A stretch of DNA of 64,000 bases, taken from contig NZ_CANLAG010000001.1 of the NCBI RefSeq assembly GCF_947488715.1, positions 62,001-126,000 on the forward strand. The letters are read 5' to 3'. Under the pieces are notes generated by a model. It worked only from the letters and a program-made list of their open reading frames with translations, was not told the DNA's origin and made no database searches. Origin of the DNA: an uncultured Tateyamaria sp. GTDB taxonomy: Bacteria; Pseudomonadota; Alphaproteobacteria; Rhodobacterales; Rhodobacteraceae. Position 1 is the stretch's first letter, and the number at the start of each line of letters is the position of its first letter. Below, piece after piece: positions 45,999 through 55,783 of this stretch. A program made the position numbers and the translations under genes.

Positions 45999-46595
45999 TC
46001 ACTCTTCCAAATTCTTGGGGTCGTATATCAGTTTCACCCCGTTTGTGAAAATCAAATGGGCGTTTTCATTGTCCCCGACCCGTTGCAGTTGCATCTGGCC
46101 GGCGTTCAGCACGCCAAGTGGACCCGATCCCATGACAGGTCCGGGCGATTCGACAGCCAAGGTGTCAAAGTCGGTATGCAGCGCGTCAGAGGTCAGTTTG
46201 TACCCGGTTGACGTGGTGATCACCACGTTGCCGCGCAACGACGATGTGCCCTGCATCATGTCGAATGCGCCCTTGTCTGAAAACAGGACAATGCGTGTGC
46301 CAGAGGACAGATCAATCTGTGCCGACAGGTCGCTTGCCTCGTTGTTGGTGCCAGCGCGGGTGGCCATGGTTCCGGCGGAGACCGTGACCCGGTCGCCAGC
46401 GTCGGTCGTACCGGAAAAGAAAGGCGCGGTGATTTGTTGCCCTTTCAGGCGCTCCGCGATTTCCGTCTCGGCAAAGGGGACGGCGGCCATGGGGTCGATG
46501 TTGCGCGACAGCAGGAACAGCGTGGACAGCAGGCCAAGCGCCGTCAAAGGCAGCAGCACCTTAAGCCAGGCGACCAGTCGCGAATAGCGGTCCAT
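45999..46595 (-). CDS. lptC: LPS export protein LptC
   Basis: The 198-residue bitopic inner-membrane protein has an N-terminal anchor (VAWLKVLLPLTALGLLSTLFLL, about 8-29) and a periplasmic OstA-like beta domain (RIVLFSDKGAFDMMQGTSSLRGNVVI). LptC passes LPS from LptB2FG to LptA. Position and topology, more than sequence identity, make the assignment; the family is poorly conserved. It follows kdsD by 24 bases. Confidence 0.88.
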   Translation of the reverse strand: MDRYSRLVAWLKVLLPLTALGLLSTLFLLSRNIDPMAAVPFAETEIAERLKGQQITAPFFSGTTDAGDRVTVSAGTMATRAGTNNEASDLSAQIDLSSGTRIVLFSDKGAFDMMQGTSSLRGNVVITTSTGYKLTSDALHTDFDTLAVESPGPVMGSGPLGVLNAGQMQLQRVGDNENAHLIFTNGVKLIYDPKNLEE

Positions 46596-46619
46596 GCCTT
46601 GTTCCCCGGCTATAGTGGC

Positions 46620-47588
46620 CTAGCCCAGCCCCACCCGAAGGCAGTCGTGGATATGCAGGATACCTTGCGGAACGGCTGGCCCGTCTGCGGGCACTGCAAA
46701 GACACAGGTGATCTTGCGTTGGTTCATAAGGGCGACCGCCTCTTCGGCCAACGCCCCGGTGTGAATGGTAGTGGGAGAGGTGGTCATCACATCGGCTGCT
46801 GTCAACCCAAGCAGCCCGTCCATGTGCCGCCGCAAGTCACCATCGGTGATGATCCCCACCAGAATGCCCTGATCCCCGGTCACACCGACCACGCCCAGGC
46901 TCTTGCGGCTGATTTCCAACAAGGCATCTGACATTGGCGTGCTGAGGGTGACGAGCGGGATGGCCGACCCCTTGTGCATCAGATCGCCGACACGGGACAG
47001 TTGCGCACCCAATTTGCCGCCGGGGTGGAAGTCGCGAAAGTGTTCGGCGGTGAATGACCTGTGTTCCATCAACGCGACCGCCAGTGCGTCGCCAAGCGCA
47101 AGCGTCATGGTGGTCGATGTGGTCGGGACGACACCAGTGCCGCAGGCTTCGCCCAGGTCGGGCAGTTGCAGAACCACGTCACACTGACTGCCAAGGCTGC
47201 TGTTCGGGGCCTTGGTAATCCCGATCAACGGTATCTCAAACCGGCGTGAAAAGGCGATGAGGTTGGCCAGTTCCGGCGCTTCGCCACCGTTCGAGATGGC
47301 CAGCACAACGTCGTTGCGGGTGATCATACCCAGATCGCCATGGCTCGCCTCGGCAGGGTGGACGAACTGGGCGGGTGTGCCAGTGCTGGCCAGTGTCGCG
47401 GCAACCTTGCGTGCGATGTGCCCTGACTTGCCGATCCCGGTCACGATGACCCGGCCCGATGTGTTCAACAGCAGGTCAATCGCCGCGCGAAAACTGGCGT
47501 CGATGCTATCGGCCAGAACCACAAGCGCGTCAGCTTCGGTGCGGATGACCCGCCTTGCCGTGTCGATAAAGGGGGTCTTGTCCGTCAT
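46620..47588 (-). CDS. kdsD: Arabinose-5-phosphate isomerase
   Basis: The 322-residue protein converts ribulose-5-phosphate to arabinose-5-phosphate, the first step of Kdo synthesis. It has a SIS domain (VIVTGIGKSGHIARKVAATLASTG, HGDLGMI, FHPGGKLG) and two CBS domains in the C-terminal half (GDLMHKGSAIPLV, GIITDGDLRRHM, TSPTTI). Length and layout match KdsD/KpsF. It overlaps the nrnC gene by four bases (ATGA) and leads into lptCAB. Confidence 0.94.
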   Translation of the reverse strand: MTDKTPFIDTARRVIRTEADALVVLADSIDASFRAAIDLLLNTSGRVIVTGIGKSGHIARKVAATLASTGTPAQFVHPAEASHGDLGMITRNDVVLAISNGGEAPELANLIAFSRRFEIPLIGITKAPNSSLGSQCDVVLQLPDLGEACGTGVVPTTSTTMTLALGDALAVALMEHRSFTAEHFRDFHPGGKLGAQLSRVGDLMHKGSAIPLVTLSTPMSDALLEISRKSLGVVGVTGDQGILVGIITDGDLRRHMDGLLGLTAADVMTTSPTTIHTGALAEEAVALMNQRKITCVFAVPADGPAVPQGILHIHDCLRVGLG

Positions 47589-48199
47589 GAGTGTGCAAAA
47601 ATGTCCGTCTCAGGCCAGCCCGCCAAATCCAAATGCGCGCGCATCGGCAAAAAGTCAAAGCAGGCCTGCGCGATCTCCATCCGGCCCTCACGCTCTAGCC
47701 GCAAGTTCAGGGCGTCGCGCAATTTATGCAGGTACAGGACATCCGAGGCCGCGTATTCCAGTTGCGCGTCGGTCAGTGTGTCAGCGCCCCAGTCGCTCGA
47801 CTGCTGCTGCTTTGAGATGTCGATGCCCAGCATTTCCTGCAACAAGTTCTTGAGGCCGTGGCGGTCCGTATAGGTGCGGATCAAACGGCTGGCGATTTTG
47901 GTGCAATAGACCGGCGCAGTCACGGCGCCAAAGGCGTTCTGCATGGCTGCAATGTCAAAGCGCCCAAAGTGAAACAGTTTGAGCACATTCGGATCGGTCA
48001 ACAGCTTGCACAGGTTGGGTGCTTGGGTCTGCCCCAGCTTGATCTGCACGATATGCGCATTTCCGTCACCGCCGGACAATTGCACCACACACAGCCGGTC
48101 GCGGTGCGGGTTCAATCCCATGGTTTCACAGTCAATGGCGACAACCGGGCCCAGGTCCAGGTCATCAGGAAGGTCGGAGATGTGCAGCGTATTGGTCAT
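47585..48199 (-). CDS. nrnC: DEDDy 3'-5' exoribonuclease, NrnC type
   Basis: The 204-residue protein is the short RNase D-like exonuclease of alphaproteobacteria. The DEDDy residues are D23 and E25 (AIDCETMG), D82 (HFGRFDIAAM), Y149 and D153 (LEYAASDVL). It has no HRDC domains, unlike true RNase D. NrnC degrades the last di- and oligoribonucleotides in bacteria without oligoribonuclease Orn. Databases often call it ribonuclease D. Its start is 42 bases from the paaX stop. Confidence 0.88.
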   Translation of the reverse strand: MTNTLHISDLPDDLDLGPVVAIDCETMGLNPHRDRLCVVQLSGGDGNAHIVQIKLGQTQAPNLCKLLTDPNVLKLFHFGRFDIAAMQNAFGAVTAPVYCTKIASRLIRTYTDRHGLKNLLQEMLGIDISKQQQSSDWGADTLTDAQLEYAASDVLYLHKLRDALNLRLEREGRMEIAQACFDFLPMRAHLDLAGWPETDIFAHS

Positions 48200-48241
48200 A
48201 GACCCGCTATAACGCCTGTCCCGCCCTTGGGAAAGAAGGGT

Positions 48242-49000
48242 TTAGGCGGCTTTTATCGCGTCCAGATCCGGCCGGGCAAACCGGGTCAGCAACCCCGTGA
48301 CCAGAGCGCGGCAGTCGTGACCACGCCAATCGGGTGAATGTGATGCGCGGGGCAGATCCGGGTGCCGGAGCGTCAGACGCCGCCACGCATGGACAATCAT
48401 CACACGCAAAACGGCAACCTCAAGCGGTGTCAGTTGGACATCCCGCAGCTCCGCATCGACGTCCATTAACACGGCGTGCAGGGCCTTGTAGGCATCGCGC
48501 AGCGCCGTTGGTTCCAGTTGCGCGCCCAGCCAGGGCGGTAAATCCATCGGTGCAAGCTGCATTGCGCTGTCTGGCAGTGGCGTTGCATCTGCTGCGAGGT
48601 ATACGCGCGGCGTTATCTGAGCATAGAGCGCGGGATCAAGTGCCGTGCCTGCGTCCGGCATGATCAGCGCATAGGCGCCACGCCCCATTTGATCCGGGGT
48701 GCCATAGATGCGCGGGCGTGCCGCCTCGCTGTCACGGCGTCCCTGTTCCGTCAGGCTGTGCAGGCTGGTGCGCCCGCGTTTTTGTGATGCGATCCAGCCG
48801 TCACTGCGCAATCTGTGCAATGCAACGCGCGTCGCCTCAGGTTTGATCCCTATGGCACTCATGATGGCAGACAAGGTTGGACCGTCCAGGGGGTCATTTG
48901 GCGCAAGGTCGCCAAACACGGTCACCAAAACCGACCAAACCCTCAACGGTCCCAGGTCGGCCAGTGCCCGAATGGCTTGGGTATGGGCGTCAGTGGGCAT
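48242..49000 (-). CDS. paaX: PaaX family transcriptional repressor
   Basis: The 252-residue regulator has an N-terminal winged helix (VWSVLVTVFGDL, GPTLSAIMSAIGIKPEATRVALHRLRSDGWI, KRGRTSLHSLTEQG) and a PaaX C-terminal region. PaaX represses phenylacetate genes and is released by phenylacetyl-CoA. Its start overlaps the paaZ stop by 11 bases, so here it is the last gene of the operon it likely controls. This would be autoregulation through the shared promoter. Confidence 0.87.
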   Translation of the reverse strand: MPTDAHTQAIRALADLGPLRVWSVLVTVFGDLAPNDPLDGPTLSAIMSAIGIKPEATRVALHRLRSDGWIASQKRGRTSLHSLTEQGRRDSEAARPRIYGTPDQMGRGAYALIMPDAGTALDPALYAQITPRVYLAADATPLPDSAMQLAPMDLPPWLGAQLEPTALRDAYKALHAVLMDVDAELRDVQLTPLEVAVLRVMIVHAWRRLTLRHPDLPRASHSPDWRGHDCRALVTGLLTRFARPDLDAIKAA

Positions 49001-51005
49001 TCATCGTCAGCAGCTCGTATTCCGCTGCCACCTCTTCGTTCTGGTTCAAAAGCGTCACGTGCCAGCGTACCTCGCCATAGTCGTCATTGCGCGGTGTCTT
49101 TGCCTTGACGGTCAGACGCACCTTGATGCTGTCGCCCGCCTCGACCGGTTTCATGAACCGCAGATTGTCGAGGCCGGTGTTTGCCAAAACGGGTCCGGGG
49201 TCAGGTTGCACAAACAACCCAGCCGCAAAGCTGAGCAACAGGTAGCCATGCGCCACACGGCCCGGAAAGAACGGATTGGCTCGCGCCGCGTCGTCGTCCA
49301 TGTGGGCATAGAACGTATCGCCAGTGAAATGGGCGAAGGTTTCGATATCTTCCAACGTGATCTGCCGCGCGGCAGAGTGCAGCGTGTCCCCGATACGCAG
49401 ATCCCCAAAGGGACGTGTGAACGGGTGTGCAGCCTCGGTCGCCTCGACAGCACCCGGCACCCATTGGCCCGTGATGCCGCTCAAAATGTCAGGGCTACCT
49501 TGGATGGCCGTGCGCTGCATATAGTGTAGCACGGCGCGGACGCCGCCCAACTCTTCGCCGCCGCCCGCACGTCCCGGACCGCCATGAACCATATGCGGCA
49601 GGGGTGCGCCGTGTCCGGTTGCCTCTTTCATACTGTCGCGGTTGTTAAAGTAGAGCCGCCCGTGAAAACACGCGGAGGCCAGCGTGATCTGACGCGCTGT
49701 TTCTGCACTATGGGTGACGATGGATGCCACCAGCGATCCTTTGCCCCGGTTCAACAGTGCGGCGGCGTGTTCGAGGTCGCGGTACGGCAAGATCGTCGAT
49801 ACCGGACCGAACGCTTCGACATCATGGATCGCCTGTGCGGCATCCGGATCGGCACAGTGAAACAATATCGGCGGTAGAAACGCACCCTTGCTACCGGACA
49901 TCGCAAACGCATCGGGATCACCACACAGTCGCTCCGCCTCGGCTCCGATCTGCGTGACCTTGTCCAGAACGTCGTTTTTCTGCGCGTTAGAGACCAATGC
50001 ACCCATCTGAGTACCCTCGGCACGGGGATCACCAACTGAGACATCGGACAAACGGGCGCGCACGGCGTCAATCACGGCCTCGGTCTGTGTGGCGGGCACC
50101 ATCACCCGGCGTATTGCCGTACATTTTTGCCCAGCCTTAGTAGTCATTTCCTGGATGACTTCCTTGACGAACAGATCGAATTCCGGCGTGCCCGGCACGG
50201 CATCAGGACCAAGCACCGAGGCATTCAGGCTGTCCTGTTCGGGGGTAAACCGGACACCGTTCGACAACAGGTTTTCGTTTTTGCGCAGTGTTAGAGCCGT
50301 ATTTGCGGAACCGGTGAATGTCACAACATCCTGACAGTCGAGGTGATCCAGCAGTTCACCCGTGCCACCCGCAATCAGTTGCAGCGCACCTTTGGGCAAT
50401 AGCCCACTGGCCTGGATCAGGCGCACACAGGCTTCGGTCACATAAGAGGTGGCAGTGGCTGGTTTGACGATGGTGGGCATACCGGCCAACAGGCATGGCG
50501 CGATCTTTTCCAGCATCCCCCAGACAGGGAAATTGAATGCGTTGATGTGGACAGCAACGCCTTGCAGTGGCGTACAGACGTGGCGCCCCTGAAACTGACC
50601 GGATCGGCCAAGCTGTTCCGTTGCGCCATCGAGATAGACATGCCCGTCCGGCATTTCCCGCCGCCCCTTGGACGCGAAAACCAGCATTGTCCCAATGCCG
50701 CCGTCCACGTCGATCAGGTGATCCGCCTGCGTGGCACCGGTGTCAAAGCTGAGGTCATAAAGGGTCTGACGATGATCGCGCAGGTACATCGCCACCGCCT
50801 TGAGCATGCGGGCGCGGTCATGGAACGACATCGCGCGCAGGGCCGGTCCACCCACCTCACGTGCATGCGTGCGCATCAGATGGACATCCAGCGTATCGTT
50901 GCCCGCCTCAGCAATGACATCGCCGGTAATCGCGCTGGATATGGCGCGTGCGCCCGAACCGGGGGCCACCCATTGACCCGCAACTAGACTGTGAACCTGG
51001 CGCAT
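48990..51005 (-). CDS. paaZ: Oxepin-CoA hydrolase / 3-oxo-5,6-dehydrosuberyl-CoA semialdehyde dehydrogenase
   Basis: The 671-residue fusion protein opens the oxepin ring and oxidises the aldehyde in the phenylacetate pathway. The N-terminal aldehyde dehydrogenase (to about 520) has VTFTGSA, the nucleophile C295 (KAGQKCTAIRR) and AFGPVSTILPY. The C-terminal MaoC-like hydratase (about 535-671) has FAHFTGDTFYAHMDDDAA and RVAHGYLLLS. The ATG at 51005 gives the family N-terminus (MRQVHSLVAGQWV). Both domains look complete. Confidence 0.94.
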   Translation of the reverse strand: MRQVHSLVAGQWVAPGSGARAISSAITGDVIAEAGNDTLDVHLMRTHAREVGGPALRAMSFHDRARMLKAVAMYLRDHRQTLYDLSFDTGATQADHLIDVDGGIGTMLVFASKGRREMPDGHVYLDGATEQLGRSGQFQGRHVCTPLQGVAVHINAFNFPVWGMLEKIAPCLLAGMPTIVKPATATSYVTEACVRLIQASGLLPKGALQLIAGGTGELLDHLDCQDVVTFTGSANTALTLRKNENLLSNGVRFTPEQDSLNASVLGPDAVPGTPEFDLFVKEVIQEMTTKAGQKCTAIRRVMVPATQTEAVIDAVRARLSDVSVGDPRAEGTQMGALVSNAQKNDVLDKVTQIGAEAERLCGDPDAFAMSGSKGAFLPPILFHCADPDAAQAIHDVEAFGPVSTILPYRDLEHAAALLNRGKGSLVASIVTHSAETARQITLASACFHGRLYFNNRDSMKEATGHGAPLPHMVHGGPGRAGGGEELGGVRAVLHYMQRTAIQGSPDILSGITGQWVPGAVEATEAAHPFTRPFGDLRIGDTLHSAARQITLEDIETFAHFTGDTFYAHMDDDAARANPFFPGRVAHGYLLLSFAAGLFVQPDPGPVLANTGLDNLRFMKPVEAGDSIKVRLTVKAKTPRNDDYGEVRWHVTLLNQNEEVAAEYELLTMNAH

Positions 51006-51015
51006 CGCGGCCCCC

Positions 51016-52080
51016 CTAATGTTGGTCGTAATCAACCGTCAAAGTATCTGAGACGGGGTAACACTGGCAGGTCAGGACATACCCCGCCTCAACCTCGTAG
51101 TCTTCGAGCGCGTGGTTGGTGAGCAATTCGTATTCGCCCTCGGTGACCTTGGCCTTGCACGTGCTACAGACACCCGCCTTGCAGGCATAGGGCGCATCAA
51201 GGCTGTTCGACAACGCGGCCTCGAGGACGGGCATGTCCTTGGGCATTTCTATGCTGTGCGTGGTCCCGTCCAAGGTGATTTGCACCTGTGTTCCCTTGGC
51301 GTCTCGTGCGCGGTCGCGGATCGTATGTTGGGCCAGTTGGCCTTGTTGCCCGGCACCGAACAGTTCGAATTTGATACGCTCTTTTTCCACGCCGTGCCCT
51401 TCGAGCGCGGTGGCGATCGCCTTCATCATGGGCTCGGGGCCACAGATGAAGGCGGTGTCTAAAGACGCGACCGATATCCACGACTTGAACAGCAGCGCGC
51501 ATTTTTCGCCATCCACTCGGCCCGAAAACAGGTCGATGTCCTGACCTGTTTCCAGCACATGTATCAGCGTAAAGCGCCCCATATAGCGGTTCTTGAGGTC
51601 TTCGAGTTCTTCGCGGAACATGATCGTGTGAACGGCGCGATTTGCGTAGATAAGCGTGAACCGGCTGTCGAGTTCGCGGGCCAGCGTGGTCTTGAGGATC
51701 GACAGGATCGGGGTGATGCCGGACCCACCAGCAAACCCAAGGTAGGACCGCGGCGCATCTGCCGCCACATCGGCCCTGAAATTGCCCATGGGTGGCATCG
51801 CGTGCAACGTATCCCCGACGACAAGCTCTGTGTTCGCAAATGTGGAAAACGCGCCACCCTCGACCCGTTTGATCCCCACTTGCAAACACCCGTCGTCAAG
51901 GCCGGCGCAGATCGAATAGTTCCGCCGCAGCTCGGTGTCATCGAACATGCGTTTGAACGTGAGGTACTGACCGGGGACAAACGCAAATGCCCGCGGATCA
52001 TCGGGGCGCAATGTCAGGACCACCGCATCACGGATGGTGCGGTGGATGTGGGTCACGGTGAGGGGGTGAAACTGGCTCAT
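51016..52080 (-). CDS. paaE: Phenylacetyl-CoA epoxidase reductase subunit PaaE
   Basis: The 354-residue flavoprotein passes electrons from NADPH to the PaaABC epoxidase. FAD-binding RNYSICAGLDDG, NAD-binding FAGGSGITPILSIL and a C-terminal plant-type [2Fe-2S] domain (YACKAGVCSTCKAKV, LTCQC) are visible. The order is typical for PaaE. The ATG overlaps the paaD stop (ATGA). It ends ten bases ahead of paaZ. Confidence 0.95.
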   Translation of the reverse strand: MSQFHPLTVTHIHRTIRDAVVLTLRPDDPRAFAFVPGQYLTFKRMFDDTELRRNYSICAGLDDGCLQVGIKRVEGGAFSTFANTELVVGDTLHAMPPMGNFRADVAADAPRSYLGFAGGSGITPILSILKTTLARELDSRFTLIYANRAVHTIMFREELEDLKNRYMGRFTLIHVLETGQDIDLFSGRVDGEKCALLFKSWISVASLDTAFICGPEPMMKAIATALEGHGVEKERIKFELFGAGQQGQLAQHTIRDRARDAKGTQVQITLDGTTHSIEMPKDMPVLEAALSNSLDAPYACKAGVCSTCKAKVTEGEYELLTNHALEDYEVEAGYVLTCQCYPVSDTLTVDYDQH

Positions 52081-52544
52081 ATGCACTTGAAGTAGTCAAA
52101 GGGTTCCAGGCAATTGGTGCAGCGCCACTGCGCCTTGCATGGGGTTGATCCGAACTGGCTGATCTTTTCGACCTGATGGGACTGGCACAGTGGGCAACGC
52201 TTTGGTCCTCCGGCGGCTTGGGGTGGTGCGATGCCATAGCGTTCCAGCTTGGCCTTGCCCGTGTCTGTCATCCAATCTGTCGTCCAAGGTGGTGCTATTT
52301 GCCTCTTTAGAGACAGGTTTTCGATTCCACGTGCGCGCAAGGCCGCCTCGATTTCAAAGTTTATGATGCTGGTCGCCGGACAGCCGGAATAGGTCGGCGT
52401 TACCGTGACCTCTAGAACGTCCCCTTGCCATTTTACGTCCCGGATCACGCCCAGATCGACCAGAGAGATGGCGGGAATTTCCGGGTCAGGGACATCTGCG
52501 AGCCAGGTCCACACGTCTTGGACGGATGCTGTGGTCATTACCAT
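52077..52544 (-). CDS. paaD: PaaD, Fe-S/diiron maturation protein for the epoxidase
   Basis: The 155-residue protein has an N-terminal MIP18/DUF59 domain (WTWLADVPDPEIPAISLVDLG, VTVTPTYSGCPAT) and a C-terminal zinc-ribbon-like part with paired cysteines (RCPLCQSH, WRCTNCLEPFDYFKC). PaaD is needed for active PaaABC, probably for cofactor assembly. Two starts are possible, 52544 and 52538; the second overlaps the paaC stop as TAATG. The name PaaJ is also used for this subunit in some genomes. Confidence 0.9.
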   Translation of the reverse strand: MVMTTASVQDVWTWLADVPDPEIPAISLVDLGVIRDVKWQGDVLEVTVTPTYSGCPATSIINFEIEAALRARGIENLSLKRQIAPPWTTDWMTDTGKAKLERYGIAPPQAAGGPKRCPLCQSHQVEKISQFGSTPCKAQWRCTNCLEPFDYFKCI

Positions 52545-53260
52545 GTCGCATCAGGATAGTTGCGCGGCAACACCTGCATCGTTGCCAGCATATGGCCCAG
52601 GTGTTCCGTATGACGTGCACCCGTCTTGCCGCCCAGATGGGCGAAATCCGTGTTTGGCCGTGTCAGCGTCGCTTCAGCAAAAACAGTGTCTGTATAGGCG
52701 TAAAAGGCAGGGCGTAGGCCGCTCATATCGATCAAATCATCGGTATCGGTGCTGAACATCTCGCCCACATAGGGCCACAGCCGATCCAGGGCCGCTTGCA
52801 TCCGCGTGTGACTTTCTTCGGTGCCATCGCCCAGCGCAATGACCGTGTCCGATGACCTTTCGCGGTGGTAGGTGGCCTCCTTGACCGACTTCTGCGCAAT
52901 CGCAGCGATCTCGGCGTCGTCATGTTCGGTCAACGCCGTCAGTGCATCGAGATGCCAGGTGTCAAACAGAAACTGCCGCATCATCGTAACGCCGAAATCG
53001 CGGTTGGGTTGTTCGACAAGCAAGAGGTTGCGAAAATCCCACGCGTCCCTGTGATAAGCCAGCGTATCCGCCGTGCGCCCAGCGCCTTCTCGTTCTGCGG
53101 CAAGGCCCAGCCACAGCTGGGTCTGACCGATCAGATCCAGCGCCATGTTGGCGAGTGCGATGTCTTCCTCCAGCGCGGGGGCATGCCCACACCATTCCGA
53201 CAACCGCTGGCCCAGCACCAACGTGTTGTCGCCCATGCGGATCAGGCCAGCGACGCTCAC
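52538..53260 (-). CDS. paaC: Phenylacetyl-CoA epoxidase structural subunit PaaC
   Basis: The 240-residue ferritin-like helical protein is the structural partner of PaaA in the PaaAC core. Family blocks are LGQRLSEWCGHAPALEEDIALANMALDLIGQ, YHRDAWDFRNLLLVEQPN and EATYHRERSSD. PaaC does not carry the active diiron site. The GTG start overlaps the paaB stop (GTGA). Confidence 0.93.
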   Translation of the reverse strand: MSVAGLIRMGDNTLVLGQRLSEWCGHAPALEEDIALANMALDLIGQTQLWLGLAAEREGAGRTADTLAYHRDAWDFRNLLLVEQPNRDFGVTMMRQFLFDTWHLDALTALTEHDDAEIAAIAQKSVKEATYHRERSSDTVIALGDGTEESHTRMQAALDRLWPYVGEMFSTDTDDLIDMSGLRPAFYAYTDTVFAEATLTRPNTDFAHLGGKTGARHTEHLGHMLATMQVLPRNYPDATW

Positions 53261-53541
53261 ATCGCACCTACATCGTCGGGAATGTCGAAAAAGGTCGGAT
53301 GGCGATAGACCTTGTCGTCCGCCGGATCATAGAGGGACCCCTTGTCATCGGGCGAGGACGCGGTGATGTCCGCTGCTGGCACGACCCAGATGCTGACCCC
53401 TTCCTTGCGGCGGGTATAGACGTCGCGGGCATTTTGGATCGCGTGTTCCGCGTCGCTTGCGTGCAGCGACCCGACATGCCGGTGGGACAGCCCGTGCTGA
53501 CCGCGAATGAAGACTTCCCATAGGGGCCATTCCTGTTTCAT
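53257..53541 (-). CDS. paaB: Phenylacetyl-CoA epoxidase subunit PaaB
   Basis: The 94-residue protein has the standard PaaB start [24 protein letters not shown] and [12 protein letters not shown]. PaaB links PaaAC units and helps electron transfer from PaaE. I chose the ATG at 53541 (overlapping the paaA stop as ATGA); the frame is open upstream inside paaA. The length matches the family. Confidence 0.95.
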   Translation of the reverse strand: MKQEWPLWEVFIRGQHGLSHRHVGSLHASDAEHAIQNARDVYTRRKEGVSIWVVPAADITASSPDDKGSLYDPADDKVYRHPTFFDIPDDVGAM

Positions 53542-54515
53542 TCCGCTGCGACCTTTGCGGCCTGTTTCTTGGCCGCATGTGCCAGCCGCGCCTCGCGCAC
53601 CCACGCGCCGTCGTCCCAGGCCTTCTGCCGTGCTTCGATGCGTTCAACCGAACAGGGGCCGTTGCCTTTGAGCACGTCAAAGAACTCTGACCAGTCCGGC
53701 TGGGCAAAGTCGTAGCCGCCCTTTTCCTCGTTCCATACCAGCGTCTCATCGGGGATGGTCAGCCCCAGATACTCAGCCTGCGGCACCGTCTGATCGACGA
53801 ATTTCTGGCGCAGCTCGTCATTGCCGTTCATCTTGATTTTCCAGCGCATCGATTGTTCGGAATGCACGCTTTCTGCGTCCGATGGGCCGAACATCATCAG
53901 CGACGGATACCAGAACCGGTTCAGCGCATCCTGCGCCATGCGCTTTTGCGCCTCCGTCCCGTTCGCCATCTTCATCATGATGTCGAACCCTTGCCGCTGG
54001 TGGAACGACTCCTCTTTGCAGATCCGCACCATCGACCGGGCGTAGGGGCCATAGGATGTCCGCTGCAACGGCACCTGGTTCATGATCGCGGCCCCATCAA
54101 CCAACCAGCCGACGGCACCCATATCCGCCCATGTCAGGGTCGGATAGGCAAAGATCGACGAATACTTCATTCGCCCGTCCAGCAGCATTTCGGTCAGTTC
54201 ATCACGGCTCACCCCCAGCGTCTCGGCGGCGCAATAGAGGTAGAGGCCATGCCCCGCCTCGTCCTGCACTTTGGCCAGCAGGATCGCCTTGCGCTCCAGC
54301 GTGGGCGCGCGTGTGATCCAGTTTCCCTCGGGCAGTTGGCCGACGATCTCGGAATGCGCGTGCTGCCCAATCTGGCGGATCAGGGTCTTGCGGTAGCCTG
54401 CGGGCATCCAATCCTTCGGCTCGATCTTGTCGCCCGCATCAATACGCGCCTGAAAGGCGGCCAGCTTTTCGGGATCGTCCTGCGTCGCTTCGGATTTGAT
54501 CATCTGTGCGTACAT
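53538..54515 (-). CDS. paaA: Phenylacetyl-CoA epoxidase catalytic subunit PaaA
   Basis: The 325-residue diiron oxygenase epoxidises the ring of phenylacetyl-CoA. Diiron ligands are in [10 protein letters not shown] and [13 protein letters not shown] (E-x2-H motifs). Other conserved stretches are [23 protein letters not shown] and [12 protein letters not shown]. It comes 31 bases after the thiolase gene. The subunit order A-B-C-D-E with 4-base overlaps supports stoichiometric synthesis. Confidence 0.97.
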   Translation of the reverse strand: MYAQMIKSEATQDDPEKLAAFQARIDAGDKIEPKDWMPAGYRKTLIRQIGQHAHSEIVGQLPEGNWITRAPTLERKAILLAKVQDEAGHGLYLYCAAETLGVSRDELTEMLLDGRMKYSSIFAYPTLTWADMGAVGWLVDGAAIMNQVPLQRTSYGPYARSMVRICKEESFHQRQGFDIMMKMANGTEAQKRMAQDALNRFWYPSLMMFGPSDAESVHSEQSMRWKIKMNGNDELRQKFVDQTVPQAEYLGLTIPDETLVWNEEKGGYDFAQPDWSEFFDVLKGNGPCSVERIEARQKAWDDGAWVREARLAHAAKKQAAKVAAE

Positions 54516-54546
54516 CGTCTCAAGCCCTTTCCAAGATCGTCGCGCC

Positions 54547-55749
54547 TCAGGCGCGCTCTAAAATCATTGCAACCCCTTGCCCCACGCCCACACACATCGT
54601 GCACAGCGCATAGCGGCCACCGGTTCGTTTCAGTTGATAGGCGGCTGTCATCACCAGACGCGCGCCTGACATGCCCAAGGGATGCCCGATTGCGATGGCG
54701 CCGCCTTGCGCATTCACACGCGGGTCGTCATCCGCCACACCAAGGCTGCGCAGAGTTGCGAGGCCTTGGGCGGCAAAAGCTTCGTTCAATTCGATCACGT
54801 CCATCTGGTCGATGGTCAAACCGGCGCGTTTCAAAACCTTTTCACAGGCCGGAACAGGCCCGATGCCCATCACGCGCGGCGCCACGCCCGCGGCACACAT
54901 GGCGACGATACGGGCCATGGGCGTCAGGTCATTTGATTGCACGGTAGTGTCAGAGGCGAGCAAGATGGCCGCCGCTCCGTCGTTCACGCCCGATGCGTTG
55001 CCCGCTGTCACAGTCAGGTCAGGCCCGTTGATCCCGCGCAGTTTGGCGAGTTTTACCACTTCCGTGCCGGGGCGCGGATGCTCGTCCGTATCGACGACGA
55101 TTGGATCACCCTTGCGCAGTGGGATGGTGACGGGGGCGATTTCCTCGCCGAACAGGCCAGCCTCATGCGCTGCGGCCCAACGCGCCTGTGACCGTACAGC
55201 AAAAGCGTCCTGATCGGCACGGCCGACATCCCAGTCCGTTGCGACGTTGTCAGCCGTTTCAGGCATGGAATCGATGCCGTATTGCGCCTTCATCTGCGGG
55301 TTCACAAATCGCCAGCCGATTGTGGTGTCATAGACCTGGTTTGCGCGTGAAAATGCGGTTTCTGCCTTGGGCATGACGAAGGGCGCGCGGCTCATGCTTT
55401 CGATACCGCCTGCGATGGCCATATCCAGATCACCGGCCTTGATACCACGGGCGGCGATGCCCACGGCGTCCATGCCGGATGCACACAGCCGGTTGACCGT
55501 GATGCCAGGCACATCCACCGGCAGCCCGGCCAGCAGCGCCGCCATGCGGGCCACGTTGCGATTGTCTTCGCCCGCTTGGTTGGCGCAGCCCATGACCACA
55601 TCATCGACAGTTGACCAGTCCATGTGTGGATTCCGCGCCATCAATGCGGCGATTGGTGCAGCAGCCAGATCGTCCGCCCGTACCGATGACAATGCGCCGC
55701 CATAGCGACCAATCGGTGTGCGCTGTGCGTCACAGATGTATGCGTCCAT
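54547..55749 (-). CDS. paaJ: 3-oxoadipyl-CoA/3-oxo-5,6-dehydrosuberyl-CoA thiolase
   Basis: The 400-residue thiolase has the acyl-enzyme cysteine C89 ([13 protein letters not shown]), H356 ([11 protein letters not shown]) and C386 ([11 protein letters not shown]). The family fits PaaJ/PcaF, which cleave the beta-ketoadipyl-type products to acetyl-CoA and succinyl-CoA. The ATG at 55749 gives the usual start ([18 protein letters not shown]) behind AAGGAGAG. It is the first gene of the paa operon. PcaF for aromatic acids other than phenylacetate is an alternative, but context favours paaJ. Confidence 0.92.
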   Translation of the reverse strand: MDAYICDAQRTPIGRYGGALSSVRADDLAAAPIAALMARNPHMDWSTVDDVVMGCANQAGEDNRNVARMAALLAGLPVDVPGITVNRLCASGMDAVGIAARGIKAGDLDMAIAGGIESMSRAPFVMPKAETAFSRANQVYDTTIGWRFVNPQMKAQYGIDSMPETADNVATDWDVGRADQDAFAVRSQARWAAAHEAGLFGEEIAPVTIPLRKGDPIVVDTDEHPRPGTEVVKLAKLRGINGPDLTVTAGNASGVNDGAAAILLASDTTVQSNDLTPMARIVAMCAAGVAPRVMGIGPVPACEKVLKRAGLTIDQMDVIELNEAFAAQGLATLRSLGVADDDPRVNAQGGAIAIGHPLGMSGARLVMTAAYQLKRTGGRYALCTMCVGVGQGVAMILERA

Positions 55750-55783
55750 CGAACTCTCCTTGGGGATCAAGATAAGAGGTGCT

